Assembly: GCA_030432015.1 (NCBI GenBank)
Contig: JAUIHJ010000002.1
Location: 1 to 33,374, forward strand
Direction of reading: 5' to 3'
DNA length: 33,374 bases
Origin: a bacterium
GTDB taxonomy: Bacteria; Planctomycetota; Planctomycetia; Pirellulales; Pirellulaceae
In this document: positions 20,751-30,256 of the stretch, one piece after another
Numbering within the stretch: the first letter of the stretch is position 1
Layout of the letters: the number at the start of each line of letters is the position of its first letter
Notes under the pieces: generated by a model
What the model was told of the DNA's origin: nothing
The model's input: the letters and a program-made list of their open reading frames with translations, nothing else
The model's database searches: none
Position numbers and translations under genes: made by a program

Positions 20751-21272
20751 CTATTCTTCTTTTTCTGAAATCTGCTTGATCTGGCTGGCCAGGTTCGCGC
20801 CTGGAGCCTCGATCTGGGAGAGCAATTTTGATCCCGGCGACAAGATCTGCCCCATCAAAATACTCAGTTGCTCGGCGCGATTAGGCCACTTGCTGATCTC
20901 CAGGACATTTTCCTGGGTCAGCGGTTCGCCATCCATGACCCCGCCCTTGGCCTCAAATTCCTTGAATTCGTCGTCCTTGTGGAGGGTCGTGATCTCTTTG
21001 ACCAGCGAGACGAAGTCTTCGCCGCCCCAGACCAGCGCCATGGCGCCTTGGGCGTTCTCAAATGCTGCAGCCAACTGCGTGCCCTGGGTCGCGCGGCGAG
21101 CCAGGCTGTTCTTGATGACCAGCACGTTGATATCTTTTTCTCGCAGTTGCTTGCGGAGTTCCACGGACTTGTTGGCGTCCAGTCCAATCATATTGCATAG
21201 CAACGCGTCATCGACGCCATCAATACGACGTTTGATGTCATCCGTGACAAGATCTTTGACATACTTACTCAT
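20751..21272 (-). CDS. rplJ: 50S ribosomal protein L10
   Basis: 173 residues starting MSKYVKDLVTDDIKRR. The globular N-terminal domain (GLDANKSVELRKQLREKDIN, NSLARRAT) binds 23S rRNA at the stalk base. The C-terminal helix (residues about 135-173) anchors L7/L12 dimers. It lies 39 bp after rplA, so there is little room for the long autoregulatory leader that E. coli has before rplJ; I could not identify an L10-binding leader. Confidence 0.97.
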   Translation of the reverse strand: MSKYVKDLVTDDIKRRIDGVDDALLCNMIGLDANKSVELRKQLREKDINVLVIKNSLARRATQGTQLAAAFENAQGAMALVWGGEDFVSLVKEITTLHKDDEFKEFEAKGGVMDGEPLTQENVLEISKWPNRAEQLSILMGQILSPGSKLLSQIEAPGANLASQIKQISEKEE

Positions 21273-21311
21273 GCGTCAGGTACTTTCATTGCGAGGGCGA
21301 CCAAGCGGGAC

Positions 21312-21992
21312 TCAGGCAGCAACGGGAACGCCCGGACTCATCGTGGCGCAGATCGAAATATTCTGCACGTAGGCGCCTTTGATGGCGATCGGCTTGAGGC
21401 CAACGATATGGTTAATGAAGGCCTGGATATTCTCTTCCAGGCTCTTGTTCTCAAAGCTCAGCTTGCCGACGATCGCATGGACGTTTCCGCCGGAATCGTT
21501 GCGAAATTCGACCTTACCCGCCTTGTACTCCGAAATGACTCGTGCCACATCCGGCGTCACCGTACCAGCGCGAGGCGATGGCATCAGGCCCCGTGGCCCC
21601 AGCACCCGGCCCAGCGGGCCAACCAGGCCCATCATGTCCGGCGTCGCGATGCAGACATCGAAGTCGACCCAACCACCTTTGATCTTGGTCGCCAACTCCT
21701 CTTGTCCCACTTCATCCGCGCCGGCTTCCTCGGCAGCCTTGGCCAAGTCACCTTTGGCGAACACCACGACACGCTGCGTTTTGCCGATGCCATTGGGCAG
21801 GACGACTGAGCCACGCACGATCTGATCCGCCTGCTTGGGATCGACGCCCAGCCGCATGTGAATCTCGACCGTCTGGTCAAACTTAGTGGGCTCGAAGCTT
21901 TTCAACACGCCAATGGCTTCTTCAAGCAACATCGGCTCAAGCTTCTCTGATTTGCTCAGATCGGCCCGATATCTTTTTGATGGTTTTCTCAT
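21312..21992 (-). CDS. rplA: 50S ribosomal protein L1
   Basis: 226 residues with the usual two-domain L1 layout. [20 protein letters not shown] is the family signature in the N-terminal part. The central [20 protein letters not shown] lies in domain II, and [20 protein letters not shown] in the return segment. L1 moves the E-site stalk of the large subunit. The ATG at 21992 is 3 bp past the rplK stop, so its ribosome-binding site (GAGGTCGAGGA) lies inside rplK and translation is probably coupled. Confidence 0.97.
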   Translation of the reverse strand: MRKPSKRYRADLSKSEKLEPMLLEEAIGVLKSFEPTKFDQTVEIHMRLGVDPKQADQIVRGSVVLPNGIGKTQRVVVFAKGDLAKAAEEAGADEVGQEELATKIKGGWVDFDVCIATPDMMGLVGPLGRVLGPRGLMPSPRAGTVTPDVARVISEYKAGKVEFRNDSGGNVHAIVGKLSFENKSLEENIQAFINHIVGLKPIAIKGAYVQNISICATMSPGVPVAA

Positions 21993-21995
21993 TGG

Positions 21996-22421
21996 TTAGT
22001 CCTCGACCTCAATCCCCATGCTGCGTGCGGTACCCTTGATCAAGTTACGTGCATGCTCAAGGTCGCGGGCGTTCAAGTCCGCCATTTTCTTTTGGCAAAT
22101 GTCGTCGATCTGACTGAGATTGACCTTGCCGACTTTGTCTTTGTTCGGCACACCAGACCCCTTAGCGATGCCGGCTGCTTGCTTGAGCAGCGAGGCCGCA
22201 GGTGGGCTCTTGGTCACGAAATCGAAGCTGCGGTCGTTGTAGACCGTAACGATGACGGGAATTGGCGTGCCGTTAAACTCTTTGGTTCGATCGTTGAACT
22301 GCTGGACAAACTGTCCCAGGTTGATGCCGAACTTACCCAACGAGGTGCCCACCGGGGGAGCCGGTGTGGCCTGCCCACCAGGGACTTGAAACTTTGCTTG
22401 ACCGGTTACTTGTTTTGCCAT
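21996..22421 (-). CDS. rplK: 50S ribosomal protein L11
   Basis: 141 residues, the normal length. The N-terminal domain has ATPAPPVGTSLGKFGINL with the proline pair that lines the thiostrepton site. The middle has FDFVTKSPPAASLLKQAAGI, and the C-terminal rRNA-binding domain ends GTARSMGIEVED. L11 forms the GTPase-associated centre with 23S rRNA. It follows nusG by 36 bp and is nearly fused to rplA. Confidence 0.98.
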   Translation of the reverse strand: MAKQVTGQAKFQVPGGQATPAPPVGTSLGKFGINLGQFVQQFNDRTKEFNGTPIPVIVTVYNDRSFDFVTKSPPAASLLKQAAGIAKGSGVPNKDKVGKVNLSQIDDICQKKMADLNARDLEHARNLIKGTARSMGIEVED

Positions 22422-22457
22422 GAATGCTTCCTTGCGACGCCGATGGAAATCGGGCCG

Positions 22458-23321
22458 CTAGACTTTTTCGATTTGCCAGTACTGAATTTCGACGGGCGTG
22501 GGGCGATTGAAAATATTGATCACAACCGTGATCAAACCGTGCGCCTCGTCGATCTTGTCGACGTCCCCTTCGAAGTTTTGGAAATTGCCTTCCTTGACCC
22601 GAACATGATCGCCAATATTGAAGGGGATCGAAGTCTTGACTTGCGTTTCCTCGTCCTCATCAACATCTCGGCGCAGAATCCGTTCAACCTCTCGCGGATC
22701 CATCGGTGTTGGCTTGCCTGCTGAACCAGTAAAGTCACCGATGCCCGGCGTTTCCCGAACGGCGAACCAGGTGTCGTCGTTGATCACCATGTTGACCATG
22801 ATGTATCCGGGGTACAGCTTGCGTTTCGTAATCTTGCGTTTGCCGCTCTTGGTAAACTCCGCAATATCCTCCGTCGGTACGACGATCTCGTCGACATACG
22901 GCTCCAGACCTTCAAGCTTCACGCGCCGCTGCAAGGCATCGCGAATCGTCCCCTCGCGGTTGACCTGAACCTTGAGTATGTACCAGTGCTTTTCGGCCGC
23001 CTCGCCGGCCGCTTCCTCCTCCACCAATTCCAGCGGCTCGACATCCATGTCAGGATCTTCGTCCGACAAGTTGGCCGCAGCCTTCGCGCCGGTCGCATCA
23101 GGTGAAGCCGGGCTGTCCGCTGACCCCGCATCAACCTCGGGTGCGGAATCGACGGCTTCATCTTCGGCCACCCCAGAGCCCTCCTGCTCGACAACATCCG
23201 TCACGTCGCCAGTGACTTCCGCCCGACCAACGTCGTCCGGCCGACTGTCGACCTCCGCTTCGCCTACCTTGTCAGGCTTGGCGGCGGGGGCATCACCATC
23301 GCTGTGGGACTCTGTACTCAC
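22458..23321 (-). CDS. nusG: Transcription elongation/antitermination factor NusG with long acidic N-terminal extension
   Basis: The NGN domain starts at KHWYILKVQVNREGTIRD and contains KRKLYPGYIMVNMV. The KOW domain near the C-terminus reads GDHVRVKEGNFQNFEGDVDK. NusG binds the RNA polymerase clamp and couples it to NusA/Rho or to the ribosome. About 110 residues of Asp/Glu/Ala/Ser-rich low-complexity sequence precede the NGN domain; E. coli NusG has none. I prefer the GTG at 23321, which has TAAGGT about 10 nt upstream. A GTG at 23366 overlapping the secE stop as GTGA is the alternative and would add 15 residues. It lies directly after secE, the usual order. Confidence 0.93.
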   Translation of the reverse strand: MSTESHSDGDAPAAKPDKVGEAEVDSRPDDVGRAEVTGDVTDVVEQEGSGVAEDEAVDSAPEVDAGSADSPASPDATGAKAAANLSDEDPDMDVEPLELVEEEAAGEAAEKHWYILKVQVNREGTIRDALQRRVKLEGLEPYVDEIVVPTEDIAEFTKSGKRKITKRKLYPGYIMVNMVINDDTWFAVRETPGIGDFTGSAGKPTPMDPREVERILRRDVDEDEETQVKTSIPFNIGDHVRVKEGNFQNFEGDVDKIDEAHGLITVVINIFNRPTPVEIQYWQIEKV

Positions 23322-23362
23322 CAGGTTTACCTTACCTAAATGGATTTCACGACTTATGGACT

Positions 23363-23815
23363 TCACTGCGGCGTCAGGAGAATGCCACAGAATTGAAACA
23401 GGCCTCGCCAGAAGAGGTCAAATCCAAACAAAATGATTGCGAGCGAGAAGATCACGAAGATCACCACGATCGAGCTTCTAATCAGCTCACCCCGCGACGG
23501 CCAGGAGACCTTATTCATCTCCGCTTCCACGGCGATCAGAAAGTCTGCGAATTTTGGGTAATTCACAACTCGAAAGGTAGCCCAGAATCCCGCCACCAAA
23601 ATGGTGAGCGGAACGATGTACTGCCACGTGTCGGTTCCGAACAGCGACTTCCCAAGCAGCGTCTGATAGGACGTCCAGGCTGCCATCGCCAGAACCACCC
23701 AAAAGACAGCGCACGTCGCTTGCCGCGTAACTCTTCCCTGGCTTGGCTTGTACAGTCCAACCTGAAAGATCTCGCCCACAAGAGAACCTGCGGCCATCGC
23801 TTTCTGTTTTGACAT
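23363..23815 (-). CDS. secE: Preprotein translocase subunit SecE
   Basis: 150 residues with three hydrophobic segments (about 35-55, 68-86 and 118-140), like the three-helix E. coli form rather than the single-helix form of many bacteria. The conserved amphipathic/core motif EAEMNKVSWPSRGELIRSS precedes the last helix. SecE clamps the SecY channel. The frame is open to a GTG at 23842; I prefer the ATG at 23815 (MSKQKAM), but the evidence for either is thin. It overlaps or nearly abuts nusG. Confidence 0.92.
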   Translation of the reverse strand: MSKQKAMAAGSLVGEIFQVGLYKPSQGRVTRQATCAVFWVVLAMAAWTSYQTLLGKSLFGTDTWQYIVPLTILVAGFWATFRVVNYPKFADFLIAVEAEMNKVSWPSRGELIRSSIVVIFVIFSLAIILFGFDLFWRGLFQFCGILLTPQ

Positions 23816-23947
23816 TGCACTCTGCCGCATTCCATGCGGCACCTCGGCGGAGTAAATTCGAACCTAAACAACAGTCAATCAAAGGGGGAACCCGGAACCG
23901 GACGGCCAATTGACGAATCAAAATTCGCCGACTGACCGCCGACTAAG

Positions 23948-24020
23948 CAGGGGCGGCGGGAATCGAACTCGCAACCGCTGGTTTTGGAAACCAGTGCTCT
24001 ACCAATTGAGCTACACCCCT
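23948..24020 (-). tRNA. tRNA-Trp (CCA)
   Basis: Full cloverleaf: acceptor AGGGGTG/CGCCCCT with one G-T pair, anticodon stem CTGGT/ACCAG, loop TTCCAAA giving anticodon CCA, and the T-loop TTCGATT. The 3' CCA is not encoded. It lies between tuf and secE, a common place for trnW. Confidence 0.97.
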
Positions 24021-24044
24021 TCCGGCGCTTCGCGTTCCGGGCAA

Positions 24045-25241
<1,197 letters not shown>

Positions 25242-25319
25242 GCTTTCATACCTACATTTAACTGGGTGATTGCTGAAGAAAAAACACTTGTTGTACGAAT
25301 GTTGCCGCAGAGCGGCCAG

Positions 25320-25392
<73 letters not shown>

Positions 25393-25509
25393 CGAATCTT
25401 TTTTTAACCGGCCAACCGGGACGTGCCGGTGCGACCACCGGACGAAGTCATGACTAAAATACCCTGGGGTTGCTCGATGTCTCGAAAGGTGTGCCTGGGC
25501 GGGTTCAAG

Positions 25510-25580
25510 AGCGGGCGAAGGGAATCGAACCCTCGTCTTCAGCTTGGAAGGCTGTGGCTCTACCATTGAGCTACGCCCGC
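25510..25580 (-). tRNA. tRNA-Gly (TCC)
   Basis: 71 nt. Acceptor GCGGGCG/CGCCCGC, D-arm GCTC/GAGC, loop CTTCCAA giving anticodon TCC, T-loop TTCGATT. The outermost pair of the anticodon stem (27-43) is an A-A mismatch; the other four pairs are sound. CCA is not encoded. Confidence 0.95.
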
Positions 25581-25665
25581 GTCTGTACTTAAAACATTTT
25601 CATCATCAAGTGGTGCCGATCGCCGCAGAAATCCGTCTTTCTCGCCGGCTCAAACTGCAACCAAA

Positions 25666-25747
25666 TGGGGGGAACAGGATTCGAACCTGTGAAGGCGTAG
25701 CCATCAGATTTACAGTCTGACCCCTTTGACCGCTCGGGAATCCCCCC
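25666..25747 (-). tRNA. tRNA-Tyr (GTA)
   Basis: 82 nt, class II with a long variable arm. Acceptor GGGGGGA/TCCCCCC, anticodon stem CAGA/TCTG, loop CTGTAAA giving anticodon GTA, discriminator A. CCA is not encoded. Confidence 0.96.
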
Positions 25748-25827
25748 TTCCAAAACAGCCACAGACGAGCAGCCTCTTCTGGAAGTTCAATAACCTGTTT
25801 CGATGTCAACAATTGCTTCATATCTGG

Positions 25828-25900
25828 AGCCAGCGGAGGGACTTGAACCCACAACCTGCTGATTACAAATCAGCTGCTCTGCCAATTGAGCTACGCTGGC
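25828..25900 (-). tRNA. tRNA-Thr (TGT)
   Basis: Acceptor GCCAGCG/CGCTGGC, anticodon stem GCTGA/TCAGC, loop TTTGTAA giving anticodon TGT, T-loop TTCAAGT. It is the first gene of the cluster, about 20 nt after the predicted start of transcription. It is the only tRNA here with an encoded 3' CCA (25825-25827). Confidence 0.97.
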
Positions 25901-25926
25901 GACTTTTGGCTACTTGCAAACCCGCT

Positions 25927-25954
25927 AATATAGCGAACCTCACGACTCGTGCAA
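25927..25954 (-). promoter_or_regulatory. Sigma70-type promoter of the tRNA-tuf-rpoBC cluster
   Basis: On the minus strand TTGCAC (25954-25949), a 16-bp spacer and TATATT (25932-25927) lie just upstream of tRNA-Thr(TGT), with a predicted start near 25920. Further upstream are five A/T-tracts (T5 to T8 on this strand, between 26010 and 26087) that could act as UP-element-like sequence. This fits a strong, growth-regulated promoter. Confidence 0.75.
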
Positions 25955-26079
25955 GCCGAGATGGGCGTCGCCCAAGAGGGTGACCGCATACAACAGACCG
26001 CCTACCGCCAAAAATCGTCGTCGCCAAAAAATCGTTCATTCAAAAAATTGACTGCTCGCAAAAAGCTTGAGCCGCCAGC

Positions 26080-26188
26080 AAAAAAAACAGGAGAGCTACA
26101 GAAAAGCCCACAGAAAAGATGGGCCTGCCTAAGCTTCCACTCAGGCAAACCCTTGACTCTTCCGCGTGGCTCGCTTGTAGCTCTCCTG
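26080..26188 (-). terminator. Long structured RNA element ending in an intrinsic terminator (U8), after the sigma factor gene
   Basis: On the minus strand a perfect 13-bp outer stem, CAGGAGAGCTACA (26188-26176) with TGTAGCTCTCCTG (26100-26088), encloses 75 nt and is followed at once by eight T. Inside, 26152-26121 forms a second 13-bp hairpin with loop UGGAAG and three G-U pairs. GCCCA/TGGGC (26124-26106) offers a competing hairpin that shares bases with it. It starts 49 bp past the sigma factor stop. The simplest role is the terminator of that gene, but the internal structure is far more than termination needs. I recognise no known RNA family. Confidence 0.65.
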
Positions 26189-26237
26189 GATAGATCCCCT
26201 GTCTGGGGGAATTTCATTGGTGTTAATTCAGGCGGGA

Positions 26238-27905
26238 TCAGTCCGGCGCATCCATTCGCTCTTCTTGCGCCGCCATCCGCAGCTTGTTCAAGGCACGTGC
26301 TTCGATCTGCCGGACACGCTCTTTTGTGACGCCGAGGTCGGCACCAACTTCTTTGAGCGTTTGTGGTTCCTGACTATGATCCAAACCGAACCGGCTAATG
26401 ATAATCTTCTGCTCGCGTTCGTCAAGGCGGGCCAGAATATGGTTGACCTGCTGCTTCCGGACGCGTTGCGCCGATTCTTGCTCATACTGATCCGGCCGTT
26501 CGTCCTGTTGCCCGGAAAACATCTCTTCCAGGCTGGTCCGAAACCGATCCCGATGCTTGAATTCGTGTGGAATCGATCGAGCGAAGTTTTTCATAATTGC
26601 CCAGCTGGCGTACGTGCTGAACTTATTCCCACGCCCGTAGTCGAACTTTTCGGACGCTCGAATCAAGGAGACATTGCCATCGCTTACCAAGCTGAAAAAG
26701 TCCTGGTTGGGTGAGACATGCCGTTTCGCGATAGAAACCACCAAGCGAAGATTGGCTTTGACGATCTCGTTCTTGGTTTCTACCGCCTGCTCGTAGAGCC
26801 ACTCGATACGATCCATGATGCTAGCACGAGGCCGCTCGTGGTTGATCTGCTTCCGCAGTTTGCTGGCGGTGTATTTCAGGTAATTCAGCTTTCGGAACAG
26901 GTGGTACTCCTGTTCGCGCGTCAACAGGGCGGTGTCGTACAGCGACGCCAAGTAAGGGGGCAACCCCGCCGGGGGACGTGAACGTCGCCGGCTGGATTCC
27001 TCGACCTCTGGCATCGGGCCCAGAATCACTTCCTTATTGCTTTCTTTTTCAAATTCCGCGTTATGAATGAAATCCAGCGGCAGTTCGAGGATCCGCTGCA
27101 ACCGCCGTTCGTTCACGATGCGATAGATACTGGTCCGCGTGCGGCAATAGCGCTTTGCGAGCCGTTCGACCGTCATCCCGCGACGATACGCCTGATAGAT
27201 CTTATTCTTCGTTTCCTCGTTCAGCGTGCCGGTCCGGTGCGGAAACACCGCCAGGTCCGGGTGCTTTTCGTCAAATTGCTTCAACGTATAGCGAATCGTC
27301 TCGACACTGCGATCGGTCTGGCGAGCGATCCGCCGGGCGATTTCCGAGGGGCAGGAGCCGGCTTGGGACATGCGCCGCGCCCGTTCGATAATCTCGTCGC
27401 GCTCTTCGTCGGAGAGCTGGCTGAAGCGTTCGCCGCGTTCGATCCGCTGGCGATTACCGGCCACGAAACGGTCGACGCTACTACGGAGAAAACCAACCCG
27501 CTTGCGACGTCCAAAGATAAAGCGCCGGCTCACCAGCCCTTGCTGCCGCCAACGGGAAATCGTCTTGGTCGAAACCTTGAACAGCTTGCTCAATTCTTCG
27601 ACCGTATGAACGGGTTCGGCCGCGTCTTCCACGCGAATGTCCGCGGCATCGGATACGTCCTCGACAAACAGCCGCAAATCATGGCTCGCTTCCTGGCCAG
27701 ACAGGGTGTTGCCCTGTGCTGCGTCAGGTCGGTAGTCGGTAATCCGGAAGCAAACGTATTCGTAGCTGTAGGTTTTTTGAGGCTCGATTTCGGCCAGTAA
27801 CTTCTCGGCACGATTTGCTTGTTCGAGCTTCTTTTCGCGCGGCGCAAACCGTACCTGTTGGTCGCGCAGTTGCTTGATGATGTTGCTTTGGTATTCAGTA
27901 TGCAT
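26238..27905 (-). CDS. Sigma-70 family RNA polymerase sigma factor with N-terminal helix-turn-helix modules
   Basis: 555 residues from the ATG at 27905, which has AGAAGAGG about 9 nt upstream; a TTG 8 codons earlier is possible. The C-terminal 180 residues are a sigma-70 factor. Region 2 has NLRLVVSIAKRHV, then FFSLVSDGNVSLIRASEKFD and FSTYASWAIMKNFARSI. Region 4 has TLKEVGADLGVTKERVRQIE. There is little room for a full region 3 between them. The N-terminal half has a MerR/excisionase-like HTH (VEELSKLFKVSTKTISRWRQ, about 101-121) and two more HTH-like segments (SEIARRIARQ at about 187-196, MTVERLAKRYCRTRTSIYRI at about 244-263). Region 1.1 is absent. It is not the housekeeping sigma by layout. 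Its neighbour downstream is the tRNA-tuf cluster. The inputs to the HTH modules are unknown. Confidence 0.88.
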   Translation of the reverse strand: MHTEYQSNIIKQLRDQQVRFAPREKKLEQANRAEKLLAEIEPQKTYSYEYVCFRITDYRPDAAQGNTLSGQEASHDLRLFVEDVSDAADIRVEDAAEPVHTVEELSKLFKVSTKTISRWRQQGLVSRRFIFGRRKRVGFLRSSVDRFVAGNRQRIERGERFSQLSDEERDEIIERARRMSQAGSCPSEIARRIARQTDRSVETIRYTLKQFDEKHPDLAVFPHRTGTLNEETKNKIYQAYRRGMTVERLAKRYCRTRTSIYRIVNERRLQRILELPLDFIHNAEFEKESNKEVILGPMPEVEESSRRRSRPPAGLPPYLASLYDTALLTREQEYHLFRKLNYLKYTASKLRKQINHERPRASIMDRIEWLYEQAVETKNEIVKANLRLVVSIAKRHVSPNQDFFSLVSDGNVSLIRASEKFDYGRGNKFSTYASWAIMKNFARSIPHEFKHRDRFRTSLEEMFSGQQDERPDQYEQESAQRVRKQQVNHILARLDEREQKIIISRFGLDHSQEPQTLKEVGADLGVTKERVRQIEARALNKLRMAAQEERMDAPD

Positions 27906-28675
27906 CGTAATGCCTCTTCTCTTCTGCAAACCTTGCCGGTGTTCCCTGCGACTCCTCGCCCGACAAAATTCCTCGTCCGCTTCGGAAAAGCAGCCAATCC
28001 CGTGCTGCTTCCGCTATTGCAATCCTGTTCCGTCCTTGATACGTCCCGCTCTCCATGTTGGTTCTCTCAGACCCCATTTTCGCCTGAGACGTTCCGAAAC
28101 TCAGTGCGAATTCCCACAAATCCCAGCGTTGCAGCGACCGATCGGGGAGTCAGTGCCGGGTCCCACGGGGCCCGGCGGGGATTATAGAGTGGCTGTCAAG
28201 TATTGTGACCCACGACCGTCACCCCCCCTCTAGTTTTGCCCAGTTTCCCTGGCTCCCCGAATCCCCTTGAAAGGCGTTCGCTACGCGTCGCTCGTTTTCT
28301 TCCGGCTTCCATGTTCTTGTTCCGGTCCCAACCTCGGAGGCTCAGGCCACTGAAGTTCAAACCCCTGAAAAACCCCTGCGGCCCCGCCTGCTTAAGTCTT
28401 GACAAACAAACGGCTTTGCGGGTTCGCTGCCGCCGTGCAAAAGCTGTCGTTTGAGAAAAACAAGGGCCATCCTCAGCGGACTCAATTGACTCGCCAGAAT
28501 AAACCGCGCCCAGGCGCCCAATGTTTCGCTCGTTCGCCTATTTCGTTGAACAAACCGCCAAATCCGGGTCGATGAACCGAAAACGGCCCTTTTTGCTGGC
28601 AACTTTTCTCGAGAACCTTATTTCCGCTCGCCAAGGCAAAAAAATCGCGGCTGCGGAGGAATCAAGACTGGCGAC
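27906..28675. other. Non-coding gap between divergent sigma factor and secreted protein genes
   Basis: I see no convincing coding frame in these 770 bp. The part near 28155-28199 holds a GC-rich palindrome and promoter-like hexamers on the minus strand. The remaining 28200-28675 shows nothing I can name. Confidence 0.6.
28155..28199 (-). promoter_or_regulatory. Candidate promoter/operator of the sigma factor gene
   Basis: The minus strand carries a perfect TATAAT (28186-28181). A perfect TTGACA lies only 7 bp upstream of it (28199-28194), too close to be a normal -35. Where transcription would begin there is a 22-bp near-perfect palindrome, GCCGGG...CCCGGC (28155-28176). It could be an operator or a 5'-UTR hairpin. 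The leader to the sigma start would be about 270 nt. Confidence 0.4.
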
Positions 28676-30151
28676 ATGGTATTCGACGTGCGACCCCGTT
28701 TCTTAGTTTCCTCGATTTGCCGAATTGTTGCGTGCGACCGCAGGACTTTCCGGAAGATTGGCGGAGTTCTGCTCGCGATCGGCGTTTTCGCGGGCGTCGC
28801 CCGCTCGGCCAGGGCAGTCGAGCGAGTCACGTTGGTTCCGCAGATTGCGGCAAATCAAGCGGCCCGAATTCGCGTGGTTCAGGATGTGAAGGGCGATCTC
28901 AAGCTCAATGCGGACGGTCGGCAGGTGACCCGACTACCCTTCACGGCGCGGGGTCAGATGGTCTACGACCAGCGCGTGCTGAAAGTTGGCGCTGACGTGC
29001 GTCGCGATGCACGCTATTACCGCGAGGCCACAGCGCGGATCCAAGTCGGAGAAGCCAACCACACTTCGGAGCTCTCACCGCTGCGGCGCACCATCGTGGT
29101 GGATTGCGGTTCGCAAGGAAGCCGGGTGTACTCGCCGCTCGGCCCCCTGACACGCGATCAACTGGAGCTGATCGAAATCCAAGGCAATCCGGCCCTGCTC
29201 GATCGCTTGCTCCCGCGCGGCGAAGTCGCCATCGGCGAAAAATGGACGCATGATGATTCTCTCCTTGCGCAGCTGTTCGGGCTCGATGCAATCCAACGCA
29301 ACGGGTTGTCGAGCACTCTCAGGGCGGTCGAAAACGAAACTGCGGTGATTGACCTGTCCGGCACGCTGCGGGGGGCGATTGGAGGCATTTCCAGCGACGT
29401 CGAAGTGCGGGCCAAGTACCATTTCCATCGGCAGCAGCAACGTGTCGTATGGCTCCAAATGACCATCAAGGAGAATCGTTCAATCGGGCACGCCTCGCCC
29501 GGTTTCGACGTGACCGCACGTATTCGGCTCACCATCGATCCGGAGGAAGTCGCGACCCAGTTACGGGACGACGCCTTGGCGGGCCTGGATCTGGCCGCCG
29601 AACCCGGCTCCCTGATGCTTGAATTCGCCTCACAGCCAGGCGGGTTTAAATTCCTGCATGGCCGCATGTGGCAGGTCATGGTGGACCGGCATGATGTCGC
29701 TGTGCTGCGCATGATCGACCAAGGAGAGTTGTTGGCTCAATGCAATGCGTCCAAACTTCCCCACCTGCCGGCAGGCAAGCGTGTCTCCCTGGAGGCGTTT
29801 CAGGCGGACATTCAGCGCGCCCTGGCAAAGGACTTTGGGGAGTTCGCGCAGGCCACTCAGGGGACCGCCGGTAACGGCCTGCGGGTGCTTCGCGTGGTGG
29901 TGGCCGGGCAGGCATCCGGGCTGCCAATTCAATGGCGGTACTATCACATCTCCAATGATGCGGGCCGGCAGGTTTCGTTTGTCTTCACCATGGACGCCAA
30001 GCTGATCGAACGATTCGCTGAAGCCGACCGGGGGATCATCACCTCATTTGAGTTCGCGGCTGCAGGTGCGTCGCCCACTCCCGCGCCCCGGCAGGGGCCC
30101 GAACGTGCCGCTGCCGCTGCGGCCGCGACCGATGGCGGCGAACTGCGGTAG
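28676..30151 (+). CDS. Secreted protein of unknown function
   Basis: 491 residues. The N-terminus has a long basic region, then a hydrophobic core (GGVLLAIGVFAGVA, about 29-42) and a probable signal peptidase site after SARA (47). The mature protein is rich in alternating beta-type segments (RVVWLQMTIKENRSI, FDVTARIRLTIDPEE). A second part (about 390-460) contains GLRVLRVVVAGQASGLPIQW and RQVSFVFTMDAKLIERF. The C-terminus is an Ala/Pro-rich tail. I recognise no family, catalytic motif or metal site. It stands alone, divergent from the sigma factor and convergent with the NTPase gene. The start is the only ATG before the signal peptide; its ribosome-binding site is weak. Confidence 0.75.
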   Translation: MVFDVRPRFLVSSICRIVACDRRTFRKIGGVLLAIGVFAGVARSARAVERVTLVPQIAANQAARIRVVQDVKGDLKLNADGRQVTRLPFTARGQMVYDQRVLKVGADVRRDARYYREATARIQVGEANHTSELSPLRRTIVVDCGSQGSRVYSPLGPLTRDQLELIEIQGNPALLDRLLPRGEVAIGEKWTHDDSLLAQLFGLDAIQRNGLSSTLRAVENETAVIDLSGTLRGAIGGISSDVEVRAKYHFHRQQQRVVWLQMTIKENRSIGHASPGFDVTARIRLTIDPEEVATQLRDDALAGLDLAAEPGSLMLEFASQPGGFKFLHGRMWQVMVDRHDVAVLRMIDQGELLAQCNASKLPHLPAGKRVSLEAFQADIQRALAKDFGEFAQATQGTAGNGLRVLRVVVAGQASGLPIQWRYYHISNDAGRQVSFVFTMDAKLIERFAEADRGIITSFEFAAAGASPTPAPRQGPERAAAAAAATDGGELR

Positions 30152-30256
30152 TGAACACGCTAGGTGATTGGACCGACACGGAGTAAACGCCGACGCAGCG
30201 GAGTCCACATTCGGACGCCTGCCTTCAGGCACACGGAGCGGCAGGAGTCGGCTTCG

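Noticed and set aside
26080-26188. SRP (4.5S) RNA or 6S RNA as identity of the structured element
   Set aside because: The apical loop contains GGAAG, but the conserved AGCAGCC side of SRP helix 8 is absent. The element is also too short, and lacks the central bubble, for 6S RNA.
28181-28199. Normal sigma70 promoter from TTGACA and TATAAT
   Set aside because: A 7-bp spacer is incompatible with the usual 16-18 bp; kept only as a low-confidence regulatory candidate.
30217-30230. GCCTG/CAGGC hairpin between the convergent secreted-protein and NTPase genes as terminator
   Set aside because: Only 5 bp, with no T-run on either side.
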